From the NCBI RefSeq assembly GCF_022695595.1, contig NZ_CP074380.1, forward strand, positions 5,958,001 to 6,022,000: a DNA stretch of 64,000 nucleotides, read 5' to 3'. Every line of letters begins with the position of its first letter. Position 1 is the first letter of the stretch. The DNA is from Streptomyces sp. MST-110588 (GTDB taxonomy: Bacteria; Actinomycetota; Actinomycetes; Streptomycetales; Streptomycetaceae). Made by a program: the position numbers and the translations under genes. Below the pieces are notes generated by a model. That model made no database searches. It saw only the letters and a program-made list of their open reading frames with translations, and was not told the DNA's origin. Shown here one piece after another: positions 49,895 through 57,825 of this stretch.

Positions 49895-51259
49895 CTACCG
49901 GGCTTCCCGGACCGCCAGCGGGGCCTGCTGGAGCGGTACCGGTCTGCACGGTGAAGGATGCGCGGGCGCGCTGTCCGGTTCCTTGATCACGGATTCCGGT
50001 TGTGTGGATGTGGATGATGTGCGGCCGGAGCCGTCCGCCGGTGGTGAACCGGGGCCGGAGCCGGAATCGGGACCGGAGCCGGGACCGGCTCCCGCCGCCG
50101 GGTCCGCTGCCGGCCCGTGGTCCGCTTCCCGCTCGGGATCCGTTCCCGGCTCGGGCCCCGTTCCCGTCGCGGAGCCCGTACCCACCGCGGTTTCCGTCCC
50201 CTCCCGCCACTCGGGCGGCGCGGTCATCCGGGCCACCCCGCACGGCACCTCCCGTGTCGTGTACGGCAGCCGCAGCTCGCCGTCCGCCGTCCACAGTCCG
50301 GCCCCGGCCAGCCACCCCGGCGGCGCCGGAATCTGCCGCAGCCGTCGGTCCACGGGCCGCCACAGCCCCAGCCACGTCCCGGCCGCGCCGTCGATCCGGA
50401 ACGCCACCGCGCAGCTCTCCGGCAGCAGCATCCGCCCCGGCTGCGCGGCGAACGGCAGCAGCGCGGCGTCCGCGAGCCGCAGGCAGTCCGGGAAGCGCAC
50501 CGGCCGCGCGCTGCCGAGCACGCCCCAGCCCAGCCGCTCGTGGCCCGGGGCGTCGGAGCGCACGACCAGCAGCCCGCTGTCCGGGTCGGCCAGCAGCAGC
50601 CGGTCGTTGCTCTCCTCGGTGATCTGGAGCAGCGGGCTGGTCTCGCCGTCCCGCCCGAGGTCCACCACCACGGTCTTCGTGCGGCCCTCCCGCTCCCGGT
50701 CCAGTGCCAGCAGCCGGCCCGTACGGTCCAGCCAGACGCCGCCCGAGCAGCGCCCGGGGACCTCGGCGACATTCCGGCAGGCGGCCTTCGGCGTCCCGTC
50801 CGGACCGGGCCCGGAGTCCGGGCCGTACACCAGCCACACCGCCGTCGAGCGCTCGCCGGGCGCCAGCGCATAGGCGACGGCGCCGCCCGGTGTGGGCGGC
50901 AGCAGCGTCAGCTCCGGTGCCTGTACGGCGCCCAGCGGCAGCTCGCCGGTCCCCGGCCCGGCCGGGTAGAGCAGGCTGACCGCGAAGCGGTCGGCGACCC
51001 GCCGCAGGATCAGCACCCGGCCGTCGGCGAGCGGCAGCAGTTCGCTGTCCGGCTCCTCGGGCTGGCTGCCGGGCAGCGGTACGGCGTACGGGACCGCGTA
51101 CGGACCGGAGCCGCCCAGCGTCCAGCGCTCGGGGAACCAGCTTCCGCTCTCCTCGTGGCGCGCGAGCCGGGCGGCGTACGAGCCGTCCGCGGCGACGGTG
51201 AGCGCCGCGGGGGGCGGGCTGCCGAGCGCGGCGGAGTCCTCGGTGGCACAGACCGTCAT
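49895..51259 (-). CDS. Beta-propeller-like protein of unknown function
   Basis: 454 residues. The ATG at 51259 follows GGAGGTGA with good spacing. Repeated short beta-strand units occur throughout: SYAARLARHEESGSWFPERW, LPLADGRVLILRRVADRFAV, GVWLDRTGRLLALDREREGR, LLLADPDSGLLVVRSDAPG and RLRQIPAPPGWLAGAGLWTA. They suggest a WD/TolB-like propeller of about six blades. The last 90 residues are low complexity (Gly/Thr/Pro/Asp/Glu repeats such as GTGSATGTGPEPGTDPE). No signal peptide, so probably cytosolic. It diverges from a siderophore-binding lipoprotein with an iron box between them, so iron-linked expression is plausible. Confidence 0.7.
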   Translation of the reverse strand: MTVCATEDSAALGSPPPAALTVAADGSYAARLARHEESGSWFPERWTLGGSGPYAVPYAVPLPGSQPEEPDSELLPLADGRVLILRRVADRFAVSLLYPAGPGTGELPLGAVQAPELTLLPPTPGGAVAYALAPGERSTAVWLVYGPDSGPGPDGTPKAACRNVAEVPGRCSGGVWLDRTGRLLALDREREGRTKTVVVDLGRDGETSPLLQITEESNDRLLLADPDSGLLVVRSDAPGHERLGWGVLGSARPVRFPDCLRLADAALLPFAAQPGRMLLPESCAVAFRIDGAAGTWLGLWRPVDRRLRQIPAPPGWLAGAGLWTADGELRLPYTTREVPCGVARMTAPPEWREGTETAVGTGSATGTGPEPGTDPEREADHGPAADPAAGAGPGSGPDSGSGPGSPPADGSGRTSSTSTQPESVIKEPDSAPAHPSPCRPVPLQQAPLAVREAR

Positions 51260-51407
51260 CGGGTGGTCACCTCCAGTCAATGACCGAAGCTAGTTTTCGT
51301 ACTTCCAGTCGATCAACGGGAGTCGGGGCACTTCACGCATAAGGGTGGCGATTGTTCGATTCGGGTGTTTCGGGAGGGGTGGGTGTGCCGCCGGTGTCAA
51401 GGACGCT

Positions 51408-51426
51408 TAAGGTAAGGCGTACCTAA
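51408..51426 (+). promoter_or_regulatory. Iron box (DmdR/IdeR-type)
   Basis: TAAGGTAAGGCGTACCTAA matches the actinobacterial iron-box consensus TTAGGTTAGGCTCACCTAA at 15 of 19 positions and sits about 100 bases upstream of the siderophore-binding lipoprotein gene. Expected effect: repression when iron is sufficient. Confidence 0.8.
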
Positions 51427-51526
51427 CTTTCCCCTCCCGGGCCGGTGTGACGGCTGCCTCTGTGTGCGTGCGAACGCCCGCACACAGAGGAGAACCGCCG
51501 CGGCTCGGTCTTCCTTGGAGTGCGTG

Positions 51527-52561
51527 ATGTCCCTACGCCGCCGTGGCGCCGCCGCCACCGCCCTCGCCGCCGTCTGCGCGCTGTCCCTGGCAGCCTGCGG
51601 ATCCGCCGGTTCCGACGGCGGGAAGGACGGGAACGGGGCCGGCTCCAAGGCCGTCGCCCAGGGCGGCAAGGACTTCGGGAAGGCCGCCGAGGAGACGGCG
51701 AAGATGGGCACGGACGCCGCGCCCGGCCACTTCCCCAGGACCGTCCGGCACGCCATGGGGAACACCACGCTCAAGGCCGCGCCCCGGCGGGTGGTCGTCC
51801 TGGACGTCGGCGAGCTGGACAACGTCGTCTCGCTGGGCGTCAAGCCGGTCGGCTACGCCCCCACCGAAGGCGACGGCGGCATCCCGGACTACCTCAAGAA
51901 GGACGCCGGGAACCCCAAGAGCGTCGGCACGGTCAACAGCCTCAACCTGGAGGCCGTCCACCAGCTCAAGCCCGACCTGATCCTCGGCAGCAAACTGCGC
52001 GCCGAGAAGCAGTACGAGCAGCTCTCCAAGATCGCCCCGACCGTCTTCTCCATCCGGCCCGGCTTCACCTGGAAGCAGAACTACCTCCTGAACGCCGCCG
52101 CACTGGACCGGACCGGCCAGGCCAGGGCGAAGCTGGCCGCGTACACCGCGAAGGCCGGGAAACTCGGCGCGGACATCGGCCCGGACAAGCCCACCATCAG
52201 CATGCTGCGCTACATGCCGCAGTTCACCCGCCTGTACGCCCAGCAGTCCTTCATCGGCACCATCCTCAAGGACGCCGGCCTGCCCCGGCCCAAGAACCAG
52301 CAGGTCAAGGATCTGGCGGTGGAGGTGAGCCCGGAGAACATCAACCAGGCCGACGCCGACTGGATCTTCACCGGCGTCTACGGCGACCCGAAGTCCACCA
52401 AGCGGGACGTGGCCGAGAACAACCCGCTGTGGAAGAAGCTGCAGGCGGTACGGGACGGCCACGCCAAGGACGTACCGGACGAGACCTGGTACCTGGGGCT
52501 GGGGGTCACCGCCGCCGACAGCGTCCTGGACGACCTGCGGGCCGCACTCGTCCACTCATAG
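51527..52561 (+). CDS. Iron-siderophore ABC transporter substrate-binding lipoprotein
   Basis: 344 residues. The signal sequence SLRRRGAAATALAAVCALSL ends in the lipobox LAACGS, so the mature protein is lipid-anchored outside the membrane. The FecB/BtuF fold is recognised from RRVVVLDVGELDNVVSLGVK, GTVNSLNLEAVHQLKPDLIL, KIAPTVFSIRPGFTWKQNYL and the C-terminal NNPLWKKLQAVRDGHAKDVP, then ETWYLGLGVTAADSVLDDLR. It binds ferric siderophore and hands it to an ABC permease encoded elsewhere. The start is the ATG after GGAGTGCGTG; a GTG one codon earlier is possible. An iron box lies upstream. No permease genes follow, so it is an orphan binding protein. Confidence 0.92.
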   Translation: MSLRRRGAAATALAAVCALSLAACGSAGSDGGKDGNGAGSKAVAQGGKDFGKAAEETAKMGTDAAPGHFPRTVRHAMGNTTLKAAPRRVVVLDVGELDNVVSLGVKPVGYAPTEGDGGIPDYLKKDAGNPKSVGTVNSLNLEAVHQLKPDLILGSKLRAEKQYEQLSKIAPTVFSIRPGFTWKQNYLLNAAALDRTGQARAKLAAYTAKAGKLGADIGPDKPTISMLRYMPQFTRLYAQQSFIGTILKDAGLPRPKNQQVKDLAVEVSPENINQADADWIFTGVYGDPKSTKRDVAENNPLWKKLQAVRDGHAKDVPDETWYLGLGVTAADSVLDDLRAALVHS

Positions 52562-52631
52562 GGCCATCCCCCGCCCATGGGGGCCCCTTTCCGCACGGCC
52601 CGAGCACCGGTCCGCCGGGCAGCGCGTCCAG

Positions 52632-52696
52632 GGACGCATACGAGGGGCGCATACGAGGGACGCGTACGTGAGACGCGTATGACAGGCGCGTACGAG
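52632..52696. repeat. 13-bp tandem repeat, five copies
   Basis: Units GGACGCATACGAG, GGGCGCATACGAG, GGACGCGTACGTG, AGACGCGTATGAC and AGGCGCGTACGAG lie between the lipoprotein gene and the nif3-like gene. The GCATACG and CGTATG parts of different units can pair. Confidence 0.9.
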
Positions 52697-52776
52697 AGGC
52701 GGTCCGGCAACGCATCCGGCAGTGCGTCCAGGAGCGGCCCGTCATCCGGGCGCGGGTGAGAGGTAACCTTCCACCC

Positions 52777-53661
52777 GTGCCCGCACTGTCTGAAGTCCTG
52801 ACCGCGCTCGACGCCCTGTGGCCCCCCGAGCGGGCCGAACAGTGGGACGCCGTCGGCACGGTCTGCGGCGACCCCGATGCCCCCGTCGGCCGTGTGCTGT
52901 TCGCCGTCGACCCCGTCCAGGAGATCGCCGACGAGGCCGTACGGCTCGGCGCCGACCTGCTCGTCACCCACCACCCGCTCTATCTGCGCGGGACGACGAC
53001 GGTGGCGGCCGGCACCTTCAAGGGGCGGGTCGTGCACACCCTGATCAAGCACGACATCGCGCTGCACGTCGCCCACACCAACGCCGACACCGCCGACCCG
53101 GGTGTCTCCGACGCCCTGGCCGGAGCCCTGGACCTGCGCGTCCTGGGCCCGCTGGTCCCGGACGCGAGCGACCCGGAAGGGCGCCGTGGTCTGGGCCGCG
53201 TCTGCGAGCTGACCCATCCGATGAAGCTGTCCGAGTTCGGCCCGTACGCCGCCGCCCGGCTGCCCGCCACCGCGCAGGGCGTCCGGATCGCCGGCGACCC
53301 GGACCGGGTGATCCGCAAGGTCGCCGTCTCCGGCGGCTCGGGCGACAGCCTCTTCGATCACGTACGGGCCGCGGAGGTGGACGCCTTCCTGACCGCCGAC
53401 CTGCGCCACCACCCGGCCTCCGAAGCCACCCAGACGGCCCGCCCGGCCGAAGCGATCCCGCCGGCGCTGCTGGACGCGGCCCACTGGGCCACCGAATGGC
53501 CGTGGTGCGAACAGGCCGCGGCCCAACTGGACGAGATCTCCGACCGGCACGGCTGGGGCCTGCGCACCTACGTCTCCCGTACGGTCACCGACCCCTGGAC
53601 CGCCCACGCGGCGTCCGCCACCGACTTCACCCCGACGAACACAACAGGAGCCCCACGCTGA
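52777..53661 (+). CDS. Nif3-like dinuclear metal centre protein
   Basis: 294 residues of the Nif3/YbgI family. Motifs are WPPERAEQWDAVGTVCGDPD, the metal-binding DLLVTHHPLYLRGTTTVAAG with the HH pair, KHDIALHVAHTNADTADPGV and the C-terminal DAFLTADLRHHPASEATQTA, also histidine-bearing. The family forms a hexameric ring with two metals per subunit; bacterial members have a proposed GTP cyclohydrolase I-like activity, unproven here. The GTG start is used (VPALSEVL). First gene of a conserved trio: its stop overlaps the next start as CTGA. Confidence 0.92.
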   Translation: MPALSEVLTALDALWPPERAEQWDAVGTVCGDPDAPVGRVLFAVDPVQEIADEAVRLGADLLVTHHPLYLRGTTTVAAGTFKGRVVHTLIKHDIALHVAHTNADTADPGVSDALAGALDLRVLGPLVPDASDPEGRRGLGRVCELTHPMKLSEFGPYAAARLPATAQGVRIAGDPDRVIRKVAVSGGSGDSLFDHVRAAEVDAFLTADLRHHPASEATQTARPAEAIPPALLDAAHWATEWPWCEQAAAQLDEISDRHGWGLRTYVSRTVTDPWTAHAASATDFTPTNTTGAPR

Positions 53662-54401
53662 ACGCCGCGCCCGCCGACCAGATCCGCCTCCTCGACGTCC
53701 AGTCCCTGGACGTCCGGCTCACGCAGCTCGCGCACAAGCGCAAGAACCTGCCCGAGCTCGCCGAGATCCAGACCCTGGAGGCCGACCTCACCCAGCAGCG
53801 CGACCTGCTCGTCGCCGCGCAGACCGAGGAGAGCGACACCGCCCGCGAGCAGACCAAGGCGGAGCAGGACGTGGACCAGGTGCGCCAGCGCGCCGCCCGC
53901 GACCAGCAGCGCCTGGACTCCGGCGCCGTCACCTCCCCCAAGGACCTGGAGAACCTCCAGCGCGAGATCGCCTCGCTGGCCAAGCGCCAGGCCGACCTGG
54001 AGGACGTCGTCCTGGAGGTCATGGAGCGCCGCGAGAGCGCCCAGGAGCGGGCCAGGGAGCTGACCGAGCGCGTGGCGGCCGTCCAGGCCAAGGTCAACGA
54101 CGCCGTCGCGCGCCGGGACGCCGCGTACGCCGAGATCGACACCGAGGCCGCCACGGTCACCAAGGAGCGTGAGCTGACGGTCGCCGACATCCCGGCCGAC
54201 CTCCTCAAGCTCTACGACAAGCTGCGCGCGCAGCAGGGCGGGGTCGGTGCCGCCCGCCTCTACCAGCGCCGCTGCGAGGGCTGCCGCCTGGAGCTGAACA
54301 TCACCGAGATCAACGACGTGCGGGCCGCCGCCGCCGACAAGGTCCTGCGCTGCGAGAACTGCGGTCGCATCCTGGTCCGTACGCCCGACTCGGGCCTGTA
54401 G
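53658..54401 (+). CDS. Zinc-ribbon, coiled-coil protein (C4-type zinc ribbon family), apparent CTG start
   Basis: 247 residues. A long coiled coil (residues about 10-180, e.g. IQTLEADLTQQRDLLVAAQT, LENLQREIASLAKRQADLED) is followed by a C4 zinc ribbon RCEGCRLELN...LRCENCGRIL. Actinobacterial relatives in this operon are annotated as nucleic-acid-binding zinc ribbon proteins. The only in-frame start near the family N terminus (NAAPADQIRLLDVQ) is CTG at 53658, preceded by AGGAG at good spacing. It forms a CTGA overlap with the nif3 stop, exactly like the ATGA and GTGA overlaps elsewhere here. No ATG, GTG or TTG is available nearby. Confidence 0.9.
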   Translation: MNAAPADQIRLLDVQSLDVRLTQLAHKRKNLPELAEIQTLEADLTQQRDLLVAAQTEESDTAREQTKAEQDVDQVRQRAARDQQRLDSGAVTSPKDLENLQREIASLAKRQADLEDVVLEVMERRESAQERARELTERVAAVQAKVNDAVARRDAAYAEIDTEAATVTKERELTVADIPADLLKLYDKLRAQQGGVGAARLYQRRCEGCRLELNITEINDVRAAAADKVLRCENCGRILVRTPDSGL

Positions 54402-54403
54402 GC

Positions 54404-55642
54404 ATGCCCCGTAGCCTCACCGGCCTCACGAGCCTCGTCGTCGAGGCGGACGGCGGGTCCCGGGGAAACCCGGGGCCCGCGGGCTACGGCGCGGTCGTCA
54501 TCGACCCGGAAACCGGACAGACGCTGGCCGAGGCCGCCGCGTACATCGGCACGGCGACCAACAACGTCGCCGAGTACAAGGGGCTGCTGGCCGGGCTGCG
54601 GGCCGCCCGCGATCTGGCCCCGGAGGCGACCGTACGGGTCCGCATGGACTCCAAACTCGTCGTGGAACAGATGTCGGGCCGCTGGAAGATCAAGCACCCC
54701 GACATGCAGCCGCTCGCCGCCGAGGCCCGCACCGTCTTCCCGCCGTCCCAGGTGACGTACGAGTGGATCCCGCGCGAGCGCAACAAGCACGCGGACCGGC
54801 TCGCCAACGAGGCCATGGACGCCGGCGCGCTGGGCCGGCAGTGGGAGCCGCGCCTGTCCACGGCCGAAGTGGCTGTTCAGGCGGCCGGCGCAGGCATGGC
54901 CGCCGAGGTGGCCGGTCAGGCGGCCGGTACGGGCGAGGCCGCCCAGGTGGCCGGTCCCACGGAGACCACTGATGTGGCCGCCGCGTCCGCGGGCGCCGCC
55001 GCTGCCGACCTCGGCACGCCCACCACCCTCGTACTGCTGCGGCACGGCGAGACCCCGCTGACGCCCCAGAAACGGTTCTCCGGCAGCGGCGGCTCCGATC
55101 CCGGGCTCTCACCCGCCGGCGAGCGGCAGGCCGCCGCGGTGGCCGCGGCCCTGGCCGCGCGCGGCACGGTGCAGGCCGTGGTCAGCTCACCGCTCAAGCG
55201 CTGCCGGGAGACGGCCGGGACGGTGGCCCGGCGGCTCGGGCTGGAGGTCCACATCGAAGAGGGCCTGCGCGAGACCGACTTCGGGGCCTGGGAAGGGCTG
55301 ACGTTCGCCGAGGTGCGGGAGCGCTTCCCGGCCGACCTGGACGCCTGGCTCGGCTCCGCGCGGGCCGCCCCCACGGGCGGCGGCGAGTCCTTCGCCACGG
55401 TCGCCCGCCGGGTCGCCGCCGCCCGCGACAAGCTGCTGGCGCGCCACGCGGGCCGTACGGTGCTGCTGGTCAGCCATGTCACCCCGGTCAAGACGCTGGT
55501 ACGGCTGGCGCTGGGCGCCCCGCCGGAGTCGCTGTTCCGTATGGAGCTGGCGGCGGCGTCGCTTTCGGCAATCGCCTATTACGCCGACGGGAACGCCTCA
55601 CTGCGGCTGCTGAACGACACCTCGCACCTGCGCCGGCCCTGA
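54404..55642 (+). CDS. Bifunctional RNase H / acid phosphatase
   Basis: 412 residues. The N-terminal RNase HI domain has VEADGGSRGNPGPAGYGAVV (first Asp), NNVAEYKGLLAGLRAARDLA (Glu), VRMDSKLVVEQMSGRWKIKH (Asp) and a C-terminal HADRLANEAMD. A 60-residue Ala/Gly/Thr/Val linker built from QVAGQAAGTGEAA-like units follows. The C-terminal histidine phosphatase domain has VLLRHGETPLTPQKRFSG (catalytic RHG) and LVSHVTPVKTLVRLALGAPP. The mycobacterial orthologue hydrolyses RNA-DNA hybrids and dephosphorylates CobC-like substrates. Follows the zinc-ribbon gene by two bases, so one operon: nif3, zinc ribbon, RNase H/phosphatase. Confidence 0.94.
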   Translation: MPRSLTGLTSLVVEADGGSRGNPGPAGYGAVVIDPETGQTLAEAAAYIGTATNNVAEYKGLLAGLRAARDLAPEATVRVRMDSKLVVEQMSGRWKIKHPDMQPLAAEARTVFPPSQVTYEWIPRERNKHADRLANEAMDAGALGRQWEPRLSTAEVAVQAAGAGMAAEVAGQAAGTGEAAQVAGPTETTDVAAASAGAAAADLGTPTTLVLLRHGETPLTPQKRFSGSGGSDPGLSPAGERQAAAVAAALAARGTVQAVVSSPLKRCRETAGTVARRLGLEVHIEEGLRETDFGAWEGLTFAEVRERFPADLDAWLGSARAAPTGGGESFATVARRVAAARDKLLARHAGRTVLLVSHVTPVKTLVRLALGAPPESLFRMELAAASLSAIAYYADGNASLRLLNDTSHLRRP

Positions 55643-55683
55643 CGCCACCGCCGGGAGAATGGAGTCCCCGAAGCGCGGACCCG

Positions 55684-55747
55684 GGAGCACGGAGCCTGCG
55701 CCCACAGCCGGAGCACGGAGCCTGATGCCCACAGCCGGGGCACGCAG
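55684..55747. repeat. 26/27-bp tandem repeat (about 2.4 copies)
   Basis: Units beginning GGAGCACGGAGCCTG at 55684 and 55710, with a partial third from 55737, in the gap between the convergent RNase H/phosphatase and KDPG aldolase genes. Confidence 0.75.
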
Positions 55748-55820
55748 CGGCCCGGAGTCCGCAGCCGCGCCCGGGGTGGCCCGTCGGCCGTCCGGCGGGC
55801 CACGCTCCCCGCCGTGGACT

Positions 55821-56462
55821 TCAGGCGGCCAGCGCGGCAGCCTCACGGGCCAGCCGCGTCACCCGGCCCCAGTCCTTCGCGCGCAGCGCGTCCGCCGGCA
55901 GCATCCACGTACCACCGACGCAGCCCACGTTCGGCAGGCGCAGGTACGAGGGCGCCGACGCGGCCGTGATGCCGCCCGTCGGGCAGAAGCGGGCCCGGGG
56001 CAGGGGCCCGGCCAGCGACTTCAGGTAGGCCGTACCGCCCGCCGCCTCCGCCGGGAAGAACTTCAGCTCCGTGACGCCCTCCTCCAGCAGCGTCACGACC
56101 TCCGAGGCCGTCGAGACACCGGGGAGGAACGGCACTCCGGACGCCTGGAAGGCATCCAGCAGCCGCGGTGAGCAGCCCGGACTGACCAGAAAGCGGGCGC
56201 CTGCCGTGACGGCCGCGGTCACCTGTACGGGGGTGAGCACCGTGCCGGCGCCGACCACCGCCTCCGGCACCTGCTCGGCGACGGCCCGTATCGCCTCCAG
56301 CGCGCCGCCCGTACGCAGCGTCACCTCGATCGCGGGCAGGCCGCCCGCCAGGAGCGCACGGGCCAGCGGAACCGCGTCGGCGGGGTCCTCCAGGACGACG
56401 ACCGGGACGACGGGGGAGAGCCCCAGGACCGACGGGGCGGCGGATGCTTCGGCGCTGGTCAC
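55821..56462 (-). CDS. eda: 2-keto-3-deoxy-6-phosphogluconate (KDPG) aldolase
   Basis: 213 residues, class I aldolase TIM barrel. PVVPVVVLEDPADAVPLARA, LPAIEVTLRTGGALEAIRAV (Glu of the active site), VVGAGTVLTPVQVTAAVTAG, FLVSPGCSPRLLDAFQASGV and the Schiff-base lysine in VTELKFFPAEAAGGTAYLKS, then RFCPTGGITAAS, leave no doubt. It splits KDPG (or KHG) into pyruvate and glyceraldehyde 3-phosphate in the Entner-Doudoroff or hexuronate route. GTG start at 56462. No edd or gluconate genes are adjacent, so its pathway partners lie elsewhere. Confidence 0.95.
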   Translation of the reverse strand: MTSAEASAAPSVLGLSPVVPVVVLEDPADAVPLARALLAGGLPAIEVTLRTGGALEAIRAVAEQVPEAVVGAGTVLTPVQVTAAVTAGARFLVSPGCSPRLLDAFQASGVPFLPGVSTASEVVTLLEEGVTELKFFPAEAAGGTAYLKSLAGPLPRARFCPTGGITAASAPSYLRLPNVGCVGGTWMLPADALRAKDWGRVTRLAREAAALAA

Positions 56463-56549
56463 GCGCTCATAGTGCGCGTGATCGACGACCTCCGCAACGA
56501 TCGTTGCAGGTCATGCAACGCAGGGGCGCCGCCCGGCCAGGAGGCCGCA

Positions 56550-56629
56550 CGTCATGACTGTTTGACGTCGCGATTGTTTGGCGTCACGACTTTTTGCCGT
56601 CACGACTGCTTGACGTCACGACTGCTTCG
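56550..56629. repeat. 16-bp tandem repeat, five copies, built from the last codons and stop of a gene
   Basis: Units start at 56550, 56566, 56582, 56598 and 56614 (plus-strand consensus CGTCACGACTGCTTGA). Read on the minus strand each unit repeats AAG CAG TCG TGA, the final three codons and stop of the small membrane protein gene, so downstream of the real stop there are four more degenerate Lys-Gln-Ser-stop copies. Confidence 0.92.
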
Positions 56630-56837
56630 CGAGCCGCTTGCGGCGGCTGTCGGCCCATCCCGCGAGCGCGATGCCGATGCCGACGGCGGCCAGGTGGCCG
56701 GTCAGATGGGCCCCGAAGCCTCCGGGGGCCCAGCCGAGCAGCCCGTAGTTGCCGTGGTCGAACAGCAGCCGAATGGCGCCCTGGGCGCCCAGCACCGTCA
56801 GGGCCATGCCGACGACCTGCCACACGCTGTACTTCAT
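56616..56837 (-). CDS. Small two-helix membrane protein
   Basis: 73 residues (MKYSVWQVVGMALTVLGAQG to RKRLAKQS). Helix 1 is VVGMALTVLGAQGAIRLLF; helix 2 is GHLAAVGIGIALAGWADS; the loop NYGLLGWAPGGFGAHLTG is glycine/aromatic-rich. The start is the ATG ten bases after GGAAGGTGG; a GTG two codons earlier is possible. No family name can be given. It diverges from the TetR gene at 57092, whose promoter it may share. Confidence 0.75.
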   Translation of the reverse strand: MKYSVWQVVGMALTVLGAQGAIRLLFDHGNYGLLGWAPGGFGAHLTGHLAAVGIGIALAGWADSRRKRLAKQS

Positions 56838-57091
56838 GAGCACTGACCACCTTCCAGAGGGAACGGGGGCTTATCGCGCACGTTCGCGAGCCGGGCCGTC
56901 GCCTGCCTGACGCAGGGCGGCCCGGCGTCGCCCCCCTTATTGATACGATCGAACCATAACACTGGGTGCGATGGAACCGGGCGCGAGAATCGAGCACGGA
57001 CAGCACCGCGAGAATCAGCATGAGAACCAGCACGAGAACCGGACGCGACGGAACCGGTGCCAAGCACGACAGGTGAGTGAGGAAAGAACGC

Positions 57092-57709
57092 ATGCCCCGA
57101 CAGGCCGATCACGACCAGCGCCGCCGCCAGATCGCCGAAGCCGTCTGGCGGCTGGCCTGCCGGCGCGGCCTGGAAGACGTCACCCTGCGGCAGGTGGCGG
57201 CCGAGGCCGAAGTCTCCGTACGCCTGGTCCAGTACTACTTCGGCAACCGCGACGGGCTGCTGCTGACCTCGCTGGAAATCCTCAACGCCGACGCCGGGAA
57301 GCAGGCCCGTGAGCGCATCGAAGCCGCCGAGGACGAGCCGACCCCGTACACGCTCGTTCGGGGAGTCCTGCTGGAGATGCTGCCGCTGGACGAGGAGCGG
57401 CGGACCCGGCATCTGGTCTACGCCGCGTACTTCGTACGTTTCCTGACCGACGAGAACCTCGCCGCGGTGGCCCGGGACGCCCCGCCCGAGATGGAGAGGC
57501 TGGTCGCCGGCCTGATCGTCCAAGGCCAGGAGGCGGGCCAGGTGCCGCCGGAGATCGACCCGGAGCCCGAGGCCGAACTGCTGCTGGCCGCCGCCGAGGG
57601 CCTGCAGACCGGCGTCCTGCTCGGCCAGCGGACTCCTGAGCAGGCCGTGGCGCTGCTCGACCACCAGCTCGACCGGGTCTTTCCGGGCGTACGGGCGGCC
57701 GGCGGATAG
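57092..57709 (+). CDS. TetR/AcrR-family transcriptional regulator
   Basis: 205 residues. The helix-turn-helix is RRQIAEAVWRLACRRGLEDV followed by TLRQVAAEAEVSVRLVQYYF and the GNRDGLLLTSLE linker, a BetI-like version with VSVRLVQYYFG. The ligand domain (RRTRHLVYAAYFVRFLTDEN to TPEQAVALLDHQLDRVF) is typical length. The ATG at 57092 follows GAGGAAAG; a GTG at 57077 is possible. The upstream region contains an AT-rich TTATTGATACGATCG stretch between it and the divergent small membrane protein, the most likely place for its own operator. Confidence 0.9.
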   Translation: MPRQADHDQRRRQIAEAVWRLACRRGLEDVTLRQVAAEAEVSVRLVQYYFGNRDGLLLTSLEILNADAGKQARERIEAAEDEPTPYTLVRGVLLEMLPLDEERRTRHLVYAAYFVRFLTDENLAAVARDAPPEMERLVAGLIVQGQEAGQVPPEIDPEPEAELLLAAAEGLQTGVLLGQRTPEQAVALLDHQLDRVFPGVRAAGG

Positions 57710-57763
57710 GGGCGGGTGTCCTCATGGGCGGGGCGCCGTCATGGGCGGGGCGAGCGCCGTCAT

Positions 57764-57803
57764 GGGCGGGGCGGGTCGCCTCATCGGGTGAGCGGCCCCG
57801 CCC
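57764..57803. terminator. Hairpin between convergent tetR-like and yaaA genes
   Basis: GGGCGGGGC and GCCCCGCCC pair over nine bases with a 22-base loop. The region before it has three copies of a CGTCATGGGCGGGGCG-like unit. Confidence 0.55.
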
Positions 57804-57825
57804 GCCGCCTACCCGCCGTGGCCGC

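Noticed and set aside
56550..56629. CRISPR array
   Set aside because: The five 16-bp units are directly abutting with no spacers, so it is a minisatellite. No other CRISPR-like array was seen in the window.
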